Assembly: GCF_014196295.1 (NCBI RefSeq)
Contig: NZ_JACIDK010000002.1
Span: 930,954 to 994,953 of the forward strand
DNA from: Phenylobacterium haematophilum
GTDB taxonomy: Bacteria > Pseudomonadota > Alphaproteobacteria > Caulobacterales > Caulobacteraceae
Length of the DNA stretch: 64,000 bases
Direction: 5' to 3'
Under the pieces are notes generated by a model. It searched no databases. It had not been told where the DNA came from and saw only the letters and a list, made by a program, of their open reading frames with translations. The translations under genes were made by a program, and so were the position numbers. Of this stretch, positions 50,049 to 58,665 are shown one piece after another; positions within the stretch are counted from its first letter, which is position 1; every line of letters begins with the position of its first letter.

Positions 50049-50481
50049 CCGCCTTCAGGGGCGCTGGACCGCCGCGCTAGTCCTGGTCCTCGGTTTTTGG
50101 CTGGCCGGCTGCCCAAGCGTCGCGGCGCCGCCTACGACCCTCGTGCTCGAACAGGTCGCCGGCCGAACATGGCGCGCGGACGCACGCGGCCTCGCCATCG
50201 AGATCCGCCAGGAGACAGACGGCCGCCTGACGATTGCCTTCCTGGGCGCGGGGGGCGAACCCGTCGCTCCACCGCCCGCCAATGCGATCACTCTGTCGGC
50301 TACGGACGGCGTTCGCGCTCACTTCGAGCCCATCGGACTGAACTGGCGCTCGCGCGATATCGCAGGGGCGCCCGCCGACGGCGATCGCTTGAGCATCGTG
50401 GAGGCCGACCATCGACACGACTTCCAGCTGAATGTGCATCCCGCGGACGCTCAGCCGCCTCTTGGAGTCTCTCGGCGATGA
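50035..50481 (+). CDS. Small lipoprotein of the metal operon
   Basis: A 148-residue protein with a signal peptide ending in the lipobox VLGFWLAGC (Cys26), so it should be lipid-anchored. The mature part is beta-rich and has a His cluster (EADHRHDFQLNVH) near the C-terminus. I recognise no family. It overlaps the exchanger gene by 14 bp and the DUF411 gene by 4 bp, which shows coupled expression. The role may be periplasmic metal binding. Confidence 0.65.
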   Translation: MRRTDRLQGRWTAALVLVLGFWLAGCPSVAAPPTTLVLEQVAGRTWRADARGLAIEIRQETDGRLTIAFLGAGGEPVAPPPANAITLSATDGVRAHFEPIGLNWRSRDIAGAPADGDRLSIVEADHRHDFQLNVHPADAQPPLGVSRR

Positions 50482-50936
50482 CCGGCTTCTCCAGACGCAG
50501 CGCGCTGGCCGTCTTGGCGCTCGGCGTTACCGGCGCTGGGTTGGCGTTCCCAGCCGCAGCGGCAAGCGGACAGGTGTTTCGTTCCCCCTCCTGCACCTGC
50601 TGCGGGGCTTGGATCGACCACATGGCTCGGGCCGGGTATCGCCTGGAAAGCGTCGTTTCCGATGACCTCGTTGCCGTCCGCCGAAGCCTCGGGGCGCCAG
50701 ATGCGCTGGACGCTTGTCAGACGGCCATATTCTCCGGCTTCGCCATTGAAGGCCACGTGCCGCCGAGCGACGTCAACAGCCTGCTCGCGAGGCGACCGAC
50801 CAGAGCCGTCGGGTTGGCCGTGCCAGTGATGCCCCTCGGCTCTCCTGGAATGGAAACGCCCAACGACGACCGCGAGGCGTACGCCACGCTCGTGATCCTG
50901 CCTGCTGGCCGGACCCGCACCTTCGCCCAACACTAG
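50478..50936 (+). CDS. DUF411 metal-binding protein
   Basis: A 152-residue secreted protein. The signal peptide spans about residues 1-29 (VLALGVTGAGLAFPAAAASG). The DUF411 core carries SPSCTCCGAWIDHM with three Cys, then a third-site Cys in DACQTAIFSGFAIEGHVP and the C-terminal VGLAVPVMPLGSPGME. Family members bind copper or related soft metals and occur with RND efflux systems. ATG 50478 overlaps the lipoprotein stop (ATGA). Confidence 0.88.
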   Translation: MTGFSRRSALAVLALGVTGAGLAFPAAAASGQVFRSPSCTCCGAWIDHMARAGYRLESVVSDDLVAVRRSLGAPDALDACQTAIFSGFAIEGHVPPSDVNSLLARRPTRAVGLAVPVMPLGSPGMETPNDDREAYATLVILPAGRTRTFAQH

Positions 50937-50948
50937 AGGAGACCCCTA

Positions 50949-51299
50949 ATGCAGATTCCTGGTCAAGCGGTCCTGCTCCGCATCTACACTGACGAGAACG
51001 CGCTCAGCGGCGCGGAATCGCTCATCAGCGTCATCGTCAAACGTGCGCGGGCGGCTCGCCTTGCGGGCGCCACGGTGCTCCGTGGCCGGATGGGCTTTGG
51101 CGAATCCGCGCGGCTCCACGAGGTCCGCCCCTTTGACCTCAGCGACAACCTGCCTGTGGTGGTCGAGATCGTCGATGAGGAGTTCCGACTGCGGTCGTTC
51201 CTCGCCACCCTCGCTGACCTCACTGACATCGGGCTCGTGACCTTCGAGAAGGTCGAGGTGCTGCGCTATGGCGGCCACCGCGCTGAGCCGCGGACCTGA
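50949..51299 (+). CDS. DUF190, PII-like protein
   Basis: A 116-residue cytosolic protein of the DUF190 group, which has a trimeric PII/CutA-type ferredoxin fold. The start VLLRIYTDENALSGAESL, the middle GATVLRGRMGFGES and the strand LPVVVEIVDEE match. Such proteins usually sense small molecules; in a metal operon it may tune the pumps. It follows DUF411 by 12 bp with an AGGAGA site. Confidence 0.88.
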   Translation: MQIPGQAVLLRIYTDENALSGAESLISVIVKRARAARLAGATVLRGRMGFGESARLHEVRPFDLSDNLPVVVEIVDEEFRLRSFLATLADLTDIGLVTFEKVEVLRYGGHRAEPRT

Positions 51300-51437
51300 A
51301 GGAGGGACGCCATCCCTGAAGCGCTAGGGCTCGTTCCCCGGCGCTGCTTGCAGGCATGGCCTGGGATGCGGCCTCGATCGTGACGCCGAGGGGGCGTCGT
51401 TTTTACCCAACTTGCCTTGGACGAAGGAGAATTCAGC

Positions 51438-52136
51438 GTGACCACCACGTTCGATCATGCGGAAGCCTTGCGGCGGTTGGAGCGCCGCTTGGAGCGGCTC
51501 CGTCGTGCGACGCCTTGGGCAATCATCGTCGTCGGACTCGCGCTTGGCCTGGCCATTGGACGGAACGCAGGCGCAGTGACGACGCCATCGCGGTCGACAT
51601 TTCCTGTCGTTGCGGCTCTTCCACCTATGTCCGCGACGGGTGGGCTCGACCTCGACGCCGATGGCCGCTTGGACGTGGCGGCTCCCGTGGACAGCAATCT
51701 ACGCGGAACCGATGCGTTTGGCTCTGGGGCGTTCGGCGCGGCCCGCGATGGCGGCCGCCGTCAGCATCGTGGCGTGGATTTGGTGGCCGCTCCCGGGACG
51801 CCGGTCCGCGCACCCATTTCCGGCCGGGTGACCCGCGTTGGCGCGGCCTACAGCGACAGCGCCGCACTGACATATGTTGAGATCGCCAACCCTGCGACAC
51901 GCTACGTAGCGCGTGTCCTCTATGTCGGCTCCCAAGTCACACCGGGGACAACGGTCGCCGCGGGCGACCTGATCGGCCGGGCGCAAGATCTTGCCGTGCG
52001 CTACGGCGCAGGCATGACCAATCATGTCCACTTGGAACTCACTGGACGCAGCGGCGGACGGCTGAATCCTCTGGTGATCCTGCCGAGCATGACGGGTGAA
52101 CGAAGCAGCGCTACGGCAAGGGGCGTAGTGTTGTGA
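51438..52136 (+). CDS. M23-family (LytM) peptidase, membrane-anchored
   Basis: A 232-residue protein. A short cytosolic coiled start (AEALRRLERRLERLRR), one membrane helix at about 32-46 (WAIIVVGLALGLAIG), then a LytM domain: HRGVDLVAAPGTPVRAPISG carries the first His and Asp and NHVHLEL the second His pair. It would act on periplasmic peptidoglycan, perhaps making room for the trans-envelope pump. GTG 51438 has GAAGGAGA before it. Its stop overlaps a 37-residue ORF. Confidence 0.85.
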   Translation: MTTTFDHAEALRRLERRLERLRRATPWAIIVVGLALGLAIGRNAGAVTTPSRSTFPVVAALPPMSATGGLDLDADGRLDVAAPVDSNLRGTDAFGSGAFGAARDGGRRQHRGVDLVAAPGTPVRAPISGRVTRVGAAYSDSAALTYVEIANPATRYVARVLYVGSQVTPGTTVAAGDLIGRAQDLAVRYGAGMTNHVHLELTGRSGGRLNPLVILPSMTGERSSATARGVVL

Positions 52137-52246
52137 CGAGTGAAAGGAGGGATGGCCGTGACAGACGCCCGTCGTTGTGGGCGGTGCTTCTGTTCATCGT
52201 ATCGATGACATTCACCGCGAGCATGGCCTGGCTGGCCTTCAACTAG
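52133..52246 (+). CDS. Small single-pass membrane protein, 37 residues
   Basis: A 37-residue frame starting at GTG 52133, which overlaps the M23 stop (GTGA). A polar N-terminus (TSERRDGRDRRPS) is followed by one hydrophobic helix (LWAVLLFIVSMTFTASMAWL) ending in AFN. The coupling and the clean in/out charge pattern (Arg on the cytosolic side) argue that it is real. The function is unknown. Confidence 0.5.
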   Translation: MTSERRDGRDRRPSLWAVLLFIVSMTFTASMAWLAFN

Positions 52247-52389
52247 TCGGGAGCAGTCGGCTCGCGAAGGCCGCACGAGGGCGGCTTGGTCACCGTCCCG
52301 CATCTTCGCCTAGCTTGGCAGATCATCGTCCACACCCCTGCCACGTACCGAGCGGGAGCACATTCAAACTGTGCCTCAACGTGATCTTA

Positions 52390-52424
52390 TAACGCATTCC
52401 CACGGCGCAGGCCCGCGTCTATAG
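52390..52424 (+). promoter_or_regulatory. Conserved bipartite promoter element, copy 3
   Basis: TAACGCATTCCC at 52390-52401, then CTATAG starting 29 bp from its first base (52419). The ATG follows at 52433. Apart from the same two boxes, this region is not similar to copies 1 and 2. Confidence 0.7.
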
Positions 52425-52432
52425 GGCGACCA

Positions 52433-52786
52433 ATGGCGCTTCTACGCACATGGTGGCGGACACTCGGCGGCCTGATGGTCGTCGCCTTCGCCATGGCGTT
52501 TGTGGCGGGGTCGGCGATCGACGCCGTCGCCTGCCAGGACGAAGGCAGCCCGGTCGGCGTAGCTGGCGATCTGCACTATGTCCTCGTCGCTGACGACTCC
52601 GAACCCGATCCGATCCACAGCGCAGTCGAAACCTGCGCCCACGGCCATTGCCACCACCTAGGGCTGGGCTTCGCCCAGGGCCAGGACGTCAGTGCGCGCC
52701 GCTCTTCGGAGCCGCACAGCTGGGCGCTCGCACGCCTGCATCCCGACTTCGACCCTTCCAGCCTAGAACGTCCGCCTCGCGCGTGA
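52433..52786 (+). CDS. CzcI-like small Cys/His protein before czcCBA 2
   Basis: A 117-residue protein. An N-terminal helix (LGGLMVVAFAMAFVAGSAI, about 11-29) is followed by CAHGHCHH (68-75) and the C-terminal LERPPRA. The plan matches the proteins at 40748 and 42494. It precedes the second czcC by 51 bp. Periplasmic metal binding with a regulatory role is inferred from CzcI-type proteins. Confidence 0.65.
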   Translation: MALLRTWWRTLGGLMVVAFAMAFVAGSAIDAVACQDEGSPVGVAGDLHYVLVADDSEPDPIHSAVETCAHGHCHHLGLGFAQGQDVSARRSSEPHSWALARLHPDFDPSSLERPPRA

Positions 52787-52837
52787 TGACCCGGCGCCTC
52801 CCCGCGCCTTCCGTCATCACAATCGAGAAGGATTATC

Positions 52838-54094
52838 GTGTCTTATCATCGAGGGCCGCTGCTTGCGGCCGCGTCAGGGCTGGCGGCCCTGGGGCTCTTT
52901 GTCGGCGCGCCCGCCGCTGAGCCTGTTCCGCCGTTCGCCGAACTCGTGGCGCAAGCTGATGCAACCGCGCCGCGCCTTGCCGAAGCCCGCGCCGCGGTCT
53001 CCCGGGCCGAAGGCCTGGCGCTGCAGGCCAGCGCCTTTCCAAACCCAACGATCGGTATCGATCGGGAGAACTTTTCCGGCACCGGGCCATACAGTGGGTC
53101 CGGCGTCGCCGAGACCACGGCGACCCTAGGCCAGACCCTGGAGCTCGGCGGCAAGCGGGCCGCCCGCATCGGGGTCGGGCGGGCCGAACTGGACGCCGCC
53201 CGGAGGCGCGAAGCGCAGGCGCGTACCGATTTCCGGTTCGATTTGGCCCTCGCCTACGCCGAAGCCGAAGCTAGCGACCGGCGCCTCATCCTCGCTGAGG
53301 ACACGTTGGCGGCCGCCAAGCAGGATGCCGCCATTGCGCGAGCCTTCGTGCAGGCGGGGCGGGAGCCGGAATTGCGTCGGCTCCAGGCCGAGGCGTCCTT
53401 GCAGAGCGCGCTCGCTGCGCTCGACGAGGCGCAAGCGGCACGGGCGACGGCGTTCTCGAACCTGACCGCCCTAGCCGGTGCAGCCACACCGTTCACTTCG
53501 ATCCCCACAAGCCTGCTCGACCAGGGCGCCTCATTTTTTGGGCGGCGGTCGCTGGATCCGGAGCACAGCGTTGCGATCTTGGTCGCCGAGGCCGAGCGCG
53601 AGGCAGCGCAGCGGCGGGTGACGTTGGAGCGCCGCCAGGCTGTTCCAGATCTATCCGTCTCGGTCGGCGTACGGCGCTTCTCTGAGTCAGATTCGACCGC
53701 ATTGGTCGCTGGGGTCTCAGCGCCGCTTCCGCTCTTTGACCGGAACAAGGGCAATATCCGTGCGGCTCGGGCCGACGTGAACGCGGCCGAGGCAAGGCTC
53801 AACGCTGCACGTCTGGACGCCGCCGCCGCCGTACGTTCGGGGACGGCCCGGATCGCCGCAGCCGAAGCCCGACTTTCGGCCGCCCTTGAGGGCGAAAGAG
53901 TCGCCCAGGAAGCCTACCGGCTGACCCGCATCGGCTACGAAGCCGGCAAGATCGATCTCGCCGAGCTTCTCAACACCCGCCGCGCTCTGACGGACGCGCG
54001 GGCCCAATCCATCGCTGCCGCCGTAGAGCGGATCGGCGCCCAGGCCGCCCTTGTCCGATTGACGGGCGTCGCCGAGACCGGAGTACCCCAATGA
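52838..54094 (+). CDS. czcC: CzcC-like outer membrane efflux channel 2
   Basis: A 418-residue TolC-family channel, equal in length to the first copy and similar throughout (FAELVAQADATAPRLAEA, FPNPTIGIDRENFSGTGPY, RRVTLERRQAVPDLSVSVGVRRF). The signal peptide covers about 1-27. GTG 52838 follows GAGAAGGA. Its end overlaps czcB (ATGA at 54091-54094). Confidence 0.92.
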   Translation: MSYHRGPLLAAASGLAALGLFVGAPAAEPVPPFAELVAQADATAPRLAEARAAVSRAEGLALQASAFPNPTIGIDRENFSGTGPYSGSGVAETTATLGQTLELGGKRAARIGVGRAELDAARRREAQARTDFRFDLALAYAEAEASDRRLILAEDTLAAAKQDAAIARAFVQAGREPELRRLQAEASLQSALAALDEAQAARATAFSNLTALAGAATPFTSIPTSLLDQGASFFGRRSLDPEHSVAILVAEAEREAAQRRVTLERRQAVPDLSVSVGVRRFSESDSTALVAGVSAPLPLFDRNKGNIRAARADVNAAEARLNAARLDAAAAVRSGTARIAAAEARLSAALEGERVAQEAYRLTRIGYEAGKIDLAELLNTRRALTDARAQSIAAAVERIGAQAALVRLTGVAETGVPQ

Positions 54095-55335
54095 CCAAAG
54101 ACAAGCAGCGCCTCTTTGGCGCGGTGGCTGCGGCCGCTGTAATCGCTGGCGGCGCGGGCTTTGGCCTGTCCGCCTTGCTCAATCGCAACGACGCCCCCGC
54201 GGCGGCGAAGACCTCTGACAGCCATGGGGAGGAAGGCGAGGCCGGGCACGCTGAGGATGGCAAAGCCGGAGAAGCCGGTCACGCTGAAGAGGGTGGTCAC
54301 GCCGAAGGCGGCGCCGAGAAGGATGAAGAGGGCGTCGTCGCCCTGACGCCGGACCAGTTGCAGGCAGCTGGCATCAAAATCGTGGCGGTCGGCCAGGGTG
54401 GTGGTGGCGAGACGCGGCTCTCGGGCCGGGTGGAGCCCGTCATCGATGCGCGGGCCAGTGTCGGCGCTGCCGTCGCCGGTCGCATCGAGCAGGTCCTTGT
54501 GGCTCCCGGTCAGTCGGTGCGCGCCGGGCAACCATTGATCGTTCTGGTCAGCGGCGACGCCGCGACCTATCGCGCTGAAGCCGATGCGGCGGTTGCTGCG
54601 GCAGACGCCGCCCGCCGCGCTTACGACCGTGACCGGAGCCTTGGCGAACAGGGCGTGGTCGCGCGGCAAGAGGTGGAAACCTCCCGTGCTCAAGCGATGA
54701 GCGCGGAGGCCAGTGCTCGAGCTGCGCGTGCGCGGTCGGCCGCGGCCGGCGGCCCCAATGCATCTGGCCGGACCAGCGTGACTTCGCCGATCTCCGGCGT
54801 TGTTTCCAGCGTCGCGGTGGGGCCGGGCGGCTTCGTCGCCCAGGGCGGCGTTGTCGCTGAGGTCACCAACCCTGCGCGCGTGGAGTTGGTGTTCAATGCG
54901 CCGCCCGCCATCGCGACGGGTTTGCGCGCTGGTGCGCCCATTCGTGTCCACGGTCCTGCCGGCGAGTTTGACGCTGTGGTGACCGGGGTCGCCGCCGCCG
55001 CCAACGCCTCAACCGGCGCGACCGTGGTCCGCGCACGGCCAAGCGGGGGCGCAGCGCCCCCTGTCGGATCACCGGTAACCGCGGCCGTCGTCACCGGCGG
55101 TGCGACTGGGGGCGTCACGGTGCCGTCCGAGGCCGTGCAGACGGTCGAGGGTGGAAGCGTCGTCTTCCTCCAAACTGCTGGGGGCTTCAGGGCTGTGCCC
55201 GTCCTCACCGGTCGCCAGGCGGGCGGCCGAACCGAGATTCTGCGAGGGCTGAACGGGTCCGAACGGATCGCCGGCGCCAACGCCTTCCTGCTGAAAGCCG
55301 AGCTCGCCAAGGGCCAGGCCGAGCACGGGCACTAG
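54091..55335 (+). CDS. czcB: CzcB-like periplasmic adaptor 2, His/Glu-rich
   Basis: A 414-residue membrane fusion protein. After the membrane anchor (about 7-28) comes a His/Glu/Asp-rich stretch at residues 43-86 (SHGEEGEAGHAEDG and HAEEGGHAEGG), a likely metal-binding site that the first copy lacks. The lipoyl halves (VAGRIEQVLVAPGQSVRAGQPL, SPISGVVSSVAVGPGGFVAQGG) and hairpin follow. This suggests a different affinity or metal range from adaptor 1. Confidence 0.92.
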   Translation: MTKDKQRLFGAVAAAAVIAGGAGFGLSALLNRNDAPAAAKTSDSHGEEGEAGHAEDGKAGEAGHAEEGGHAEGGAEKDEEGVVALTPDQLQAAGIKIVAVGQGGGGETRLSGRVEPVIDARASVGAAVAGRIEQVLVAPGQSVRAGQPLIVLVSGDAATYRAEADAAVAAADAARRAYDRDRSLGEQGVVARQEVETSRAQAMSAEASARAARARSAAAGGPNASGRTSVTSPISGVVSSVAVGPGGFVAQGGVVAEVTNPARVELVFNAPPAIATGLRAGAPIRVHGPAGEFDAVVTGVAAAANASTGATVVRARPSGGAAPPVGSPVTAAVVTGGATGGVTVPSEAVQTVEGGSVVFLQTAGGFRAVPVLTGRQAGGRTEILRGLNGSERIAGANAFLLKAELAKGQAEHGH

Positions 55336-55344
55336 GGGGCGCGC

Positions 55345-58300
55345 ATGTTCAAACTTCTCATAGAAGCATCCGTTCGCTTTCGATGGTTCGTGGTGCTGGC
55401 GGTGGCGCTGGTCTGCGCCGTCGGCCTCTTCGAACTCACCCGGCTGCCGATCGACGCCGTGCCGGATATCACGAACCGTCAGGTGCAAATCACCACGGTC
55501 GCTCCTGCTCTGGCGCCTGAGCAGATCGAGCGCCAGGTAACCTATCCACTTGAGACGGCGTTGGCCGGCATCCCGGGACTTACCAGCACCCGGTCGCTGT
55601 CGCGCAACGGCTTCAGCCAGATCACTGCGATCTTCACCGACCAGACCGATATCTACTTCGCCCGACAGCAGGTGGCTGAGCGGTTAGCCCAGGCGCGGGA
55701 GCGTATGCCCGAAGGGGTGGAGCCTGCACTGTCGCCGATCACCACGGGGTTGGGCGAGGTCCTCATGTGGACCGTCGACTACGAGCCCTACAGCCAGAAG
55801 ACGCTGGCTAAGCCAGGGCAACCGGGCTGGCAGGAGGAGGGCGTCTATCTCACTCCCGAGGGAGAACGCCTGACCACTCCGCAGCAGCGGGCGACCTATC
55901 TTCGCACGGTTCAGGACTGGATCATCGCGCCGCAGATGCGCACGACCACGGGGCTGGCGGGGGTCGATACGGTCGGCGGCTACGTCAAGGAGTTCGCGGT
56001 CAGGCCAGACGTCGCCAAGCTCGCCGGCTACGGACTGAGTCTGAACGATCTCGTCCTGGCTCTCGATCGAGCCAACATCCAATCGGGCGCCGGCTACATT
56101 CAGCGTGCCGGGGAAGCCTTGGTGGTGCGTACCGACGCCCTCGCGGCCACGGCGGAGGACCTTGCCCAAGCGCCGGTGACCAACCGCAGCGGCCTGGTCG
56201 TTCGCGTGGCGGATGTCGCTACGGTCGAGGCGGGCCAAGCGCCTAGGCTGGGCGGGGCAAGCCGAGACGGGCATGAGGCCGTGCTGGGCACGGCTCTGAT
56301 GATCGCGGGCGGCAATAGCCGCACGGTGGCGCAGGCGGCCGCCGAGCGTCTTTCGGTGGTCGACGACTCCCTGCCGCCCAGCATCGTCGCCGTACCGGTG
56401 TTGAACCGCAGTGAGCTGGTCAACTCGACCATCGCTACAGTGGCGCGCAATCTTACCGAGGGCGCGCTCCTGGTGATCGTGATCCTCTTCCTGCTGCTGG
56501 GGAACATCCGCGCCGCGATCATCACCTCCTTGATGATCCCGCTCTCATTCCTGTTCGCCGTCATCGGCATGAACCGGTTCGGCATCAGCGGAAACCTGAT
56601 GAGCCTGGGCGCCCTCGATTTCGGCCTAATGGTCGATGGCGGCGTCGTGGTGATCGAGAACACGCTGCTGATGCTGACCAAGCGCCGTGCTGAGCTTGGA
56701 CGCCTTCTGACCCGTCACGAGCGTCTGGATGTCGCCATCCAGTCGGCCCGGCAAATGGTCAAGCCGGCCGCATTCGGACAGCTGATCATTCTTCTGGTCT
56801 TCGCCCCGCTGCTCACCCTTGAGGGGGTCGAAGGCAAGACCTTCCAGCCGATGGGCGCGACGGTGATGCTCGCCCTCGTGGGCGCCTTCATCTTCTCGTT
56901 CACCTTCGTGCCGGCCATGACGGCGCTGCTCGTCCGCGATCCCAAGACGGTCCACACCGGTCCGGATGGAGAGGTCGAGGAACACGAGACCAAGATCCTG
57001 CGTTTCGCGCGCCGGTTCATCCAGCCTGCCATCGTGGCGGCGGTCGCTCGGCCAAAGGTGGTCCTGATCTCGGCGATCACCGCCCTTGTGTTGGGGGCGG
57101 TGTCCTTCACTGTCCTTGGCCGAGAATTCATTCCAACCCTCGATGAGGGCGATATCGCCATGCAGGCTCTGCGGGTGCCGTCGGCTTCACTCGAACAGTC
57201 CCTGGCCATGCAGATGGCGCTGGAGAAGGTCATCAAAGCCCAGCCGGAGGTGGAGACGATGTTCTCGCGCACCGGCACGGCCGAGGCCGCAGTCGACCCG
57301 ATGCCGCCCAATATCTCCGACAGCGTCATCGTCTTGAAGGACCGCAAGGACTGGCCCGACCCGAAGCTGCCGAAGGAGGAGCTCATTGCTCGGTTCGAGA
57401 AGGTGGCTTCTGGACAGATCGGCAACAACTTCGAGTTCAGCCAGCCCATTGAACTGCGCTTCAATGAACTGATCTCCGGGGTTCGAACCGACCTTGCGGT
57501 GATGGTCTACGGCGACGACTTCGCCACTCTGCAGCGTGTCAGCGACCAAATCGCCGGCGTCCTGCGCGAGACGTCCGGATCGGCGGACGTCCGGGTCGAG
57601 CAGGCGTCAGGCCTGCCGACCCTGACAATCACCGTCGATCGCTTTGCCGCCGCCAACTACGGGCTGTCGGCAGCCGATATCAGTGAGGCGGTCTCTGCGG
57701 GGATCGGCGGAGCAGAGGCCGGGCGAATCTTTGAAGGCGATCGCCGCTTCGATGTGGTGGTGCGCCTTCCAGAAGACGCGCGCAACGACCCGGCGGCGTT
57801 GGCCGCTCTCCCGATTAGCGGGCCGAACGGCACAGTCGTTCCGCTGTCGTCAGTCGCCCGCATCCAGACCGGAGAGGGACCAAACCAAATCAGTCGCCAG
57901 AATGGCAGTCGTCGCATGGTGGTCCAGGCCAACGTTCGCGGTCGCGATCTCGGAGGCTTCGTCACCGATGCCCAGGAAAGGGTGGCCAAGGTCGACCTTC
58001 CGGCCGGGGTGTATCTCGACTGGGGCGGCCAATTCGAGAACCTGCAGCGCGCCGAGCAGCGGCTCTCGCTCGTCATTCCGATTGTTTTCGTGCTGATCGG
58101 GATCCTGCTCTTCATGGCCTTGGGCTCGTTTGCTGAAGCTGGTCTGGTGTTCGCCTGCGTTCCCTTGGCCCTCGTCGGAGGGGCGCTCGCTCTACTGTTG
58201 CGCGGCATGCCGTTCTCGGTGTCCGCAGCCGTCGGCTTCATCGCCGTCTCAGGGGTCGCGACGCTGAACGGGCTCGTGCTCATGCAGTCGATCCGGGAGC

Positions 58301-58566
58301 GGCTCGACGGCGGCCTAGACCCGCGTACAGCGGCGATCGAAGGTGCATCGAGCCGCCTACGAGCAGTGCTCACGACTGCGCTGGTGGCGATCGTTGGCTT
58401 CATCCCGATGGCGATCGCCAGCGGGGCAGGGGCCGAAGTGCAAAAGCCGCTGGCGACTGTGGTCATCGGCGGGCTGCTGACGGCGACGGCGCTGACCCTC
58501 CTGGTGCTGCCGACCTTCGCGGCCCAGGCGGTTAGGCACCGCAAGAGTGAAGGGATCGAAGACTAG
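55345..58566 (+). CDS. czcA: CzcA-type heavy-metal RND transporter 2
   Basis: A 1073-residue HME-RND pump with LPIDAVPDITNRQVQITTVA at the N-terminus and the proton-relay helix LDFGLMVDGGVVVIEN. It resembles the first copy along its whole length, but several loops differ (DYEPYSQKTLAKPG in place of EFANPDGKGAK). It starts 9 bp after the adaptor. Gene duplication or separate acquisition are both possible. Confidence 0.94.
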   Translation: MFKLLIEASVRFRWFVVLAVALVCAVGLFELTRLPIDAVPDITNRQVQITTVAPALAPEQIERQVTYPLETALAGIPGLTSTRSLSRNGFSQITAIFTDQTDIYFARQQVAERLAQARERMPEGVEPALSPITTGLGEVLMWTVDYEPYSQKTLAKPGQPGWQEEGVYLTPEGERLTTPQQRATYLRTVQDWIIAPQMRTTTGLAGVDTVGGYVKEFAVRPDVAKLAGYGLSLNDLVLALDRANIQSGAGYIQRAGEALVVRTDALAATAEDLAQAPVTNRSGLVVRVADVATVEAGQAPRLGGASRDGHEAVLGTALMIAGGNSRTVAQAAAERLSVVDDSLPPSIVAVPVLNRSELVNSTIATVARNLTEGALLVIVILFLLLGNIRAAIITSLMIPLSFLFAVIGMNRFGISGNLMSLGALDFGLMVDGGVVVIENTLLMLTKRRAELGRLLTRHERLDVAIQSARQMVKPAAFGQLIILLVFAPLLTLEGVEGKTFQPMGATVMLALVGAFIFSFTFVPAMTALLVRDPKTVHTGPDGEVEEHETKILRFARRFIQPAIVAAVARPKVVLISAITALVLGAVSFTVLGREFIPTLDEGDIAMQALRVPSASLEQSLAMQMALEKVIKAQPEVETMFSRTGTAEAAVDPMPPNISDSVIVLKDRKDWPDPKLPKEELIARFEKVASGQIGNNFEFSQPIELRFNELISGVRTDLAVMVYGDDFATLQRVSDQIAGVLRETSGSADVRVEQASGLPTLTITVDRFAAANYGLSAADISEAVSAGIGGAEAGRIFEGDRRFDVVVRLPEDARNDPAALAALPISGPNGTVVPLSSVARIQTGEGPNQISRQNGSRRMVVQANVRGRDLGGFVTDAQERVAKVDLPAGVYLDWGGQFENLQRAEQRLSLVIPIVFVLIGILLFMALGSFAEAGLVFACVPLALVGGALALLLRGMPFSVSAAVGFIAVSGVATLNGLVLMQSIRERLDGGLDPRTAAIEGASSRLRAVLTTALVAIVGFIPMAIASGAGAEVQKPLATVVIGGLLTATALTLLVLPTFAAQAVRHRKSEGIED

Positions 58567-58665
58567 CTCGATCCCGGCGTTCAACGGCAGGCGGCGGGAA
58601 GCCGTCGCCTGCTTCGTCCAACCAGTCTCGAGGCCGCACGTTCTGGCCTCATCAAGAGGTTCGGC

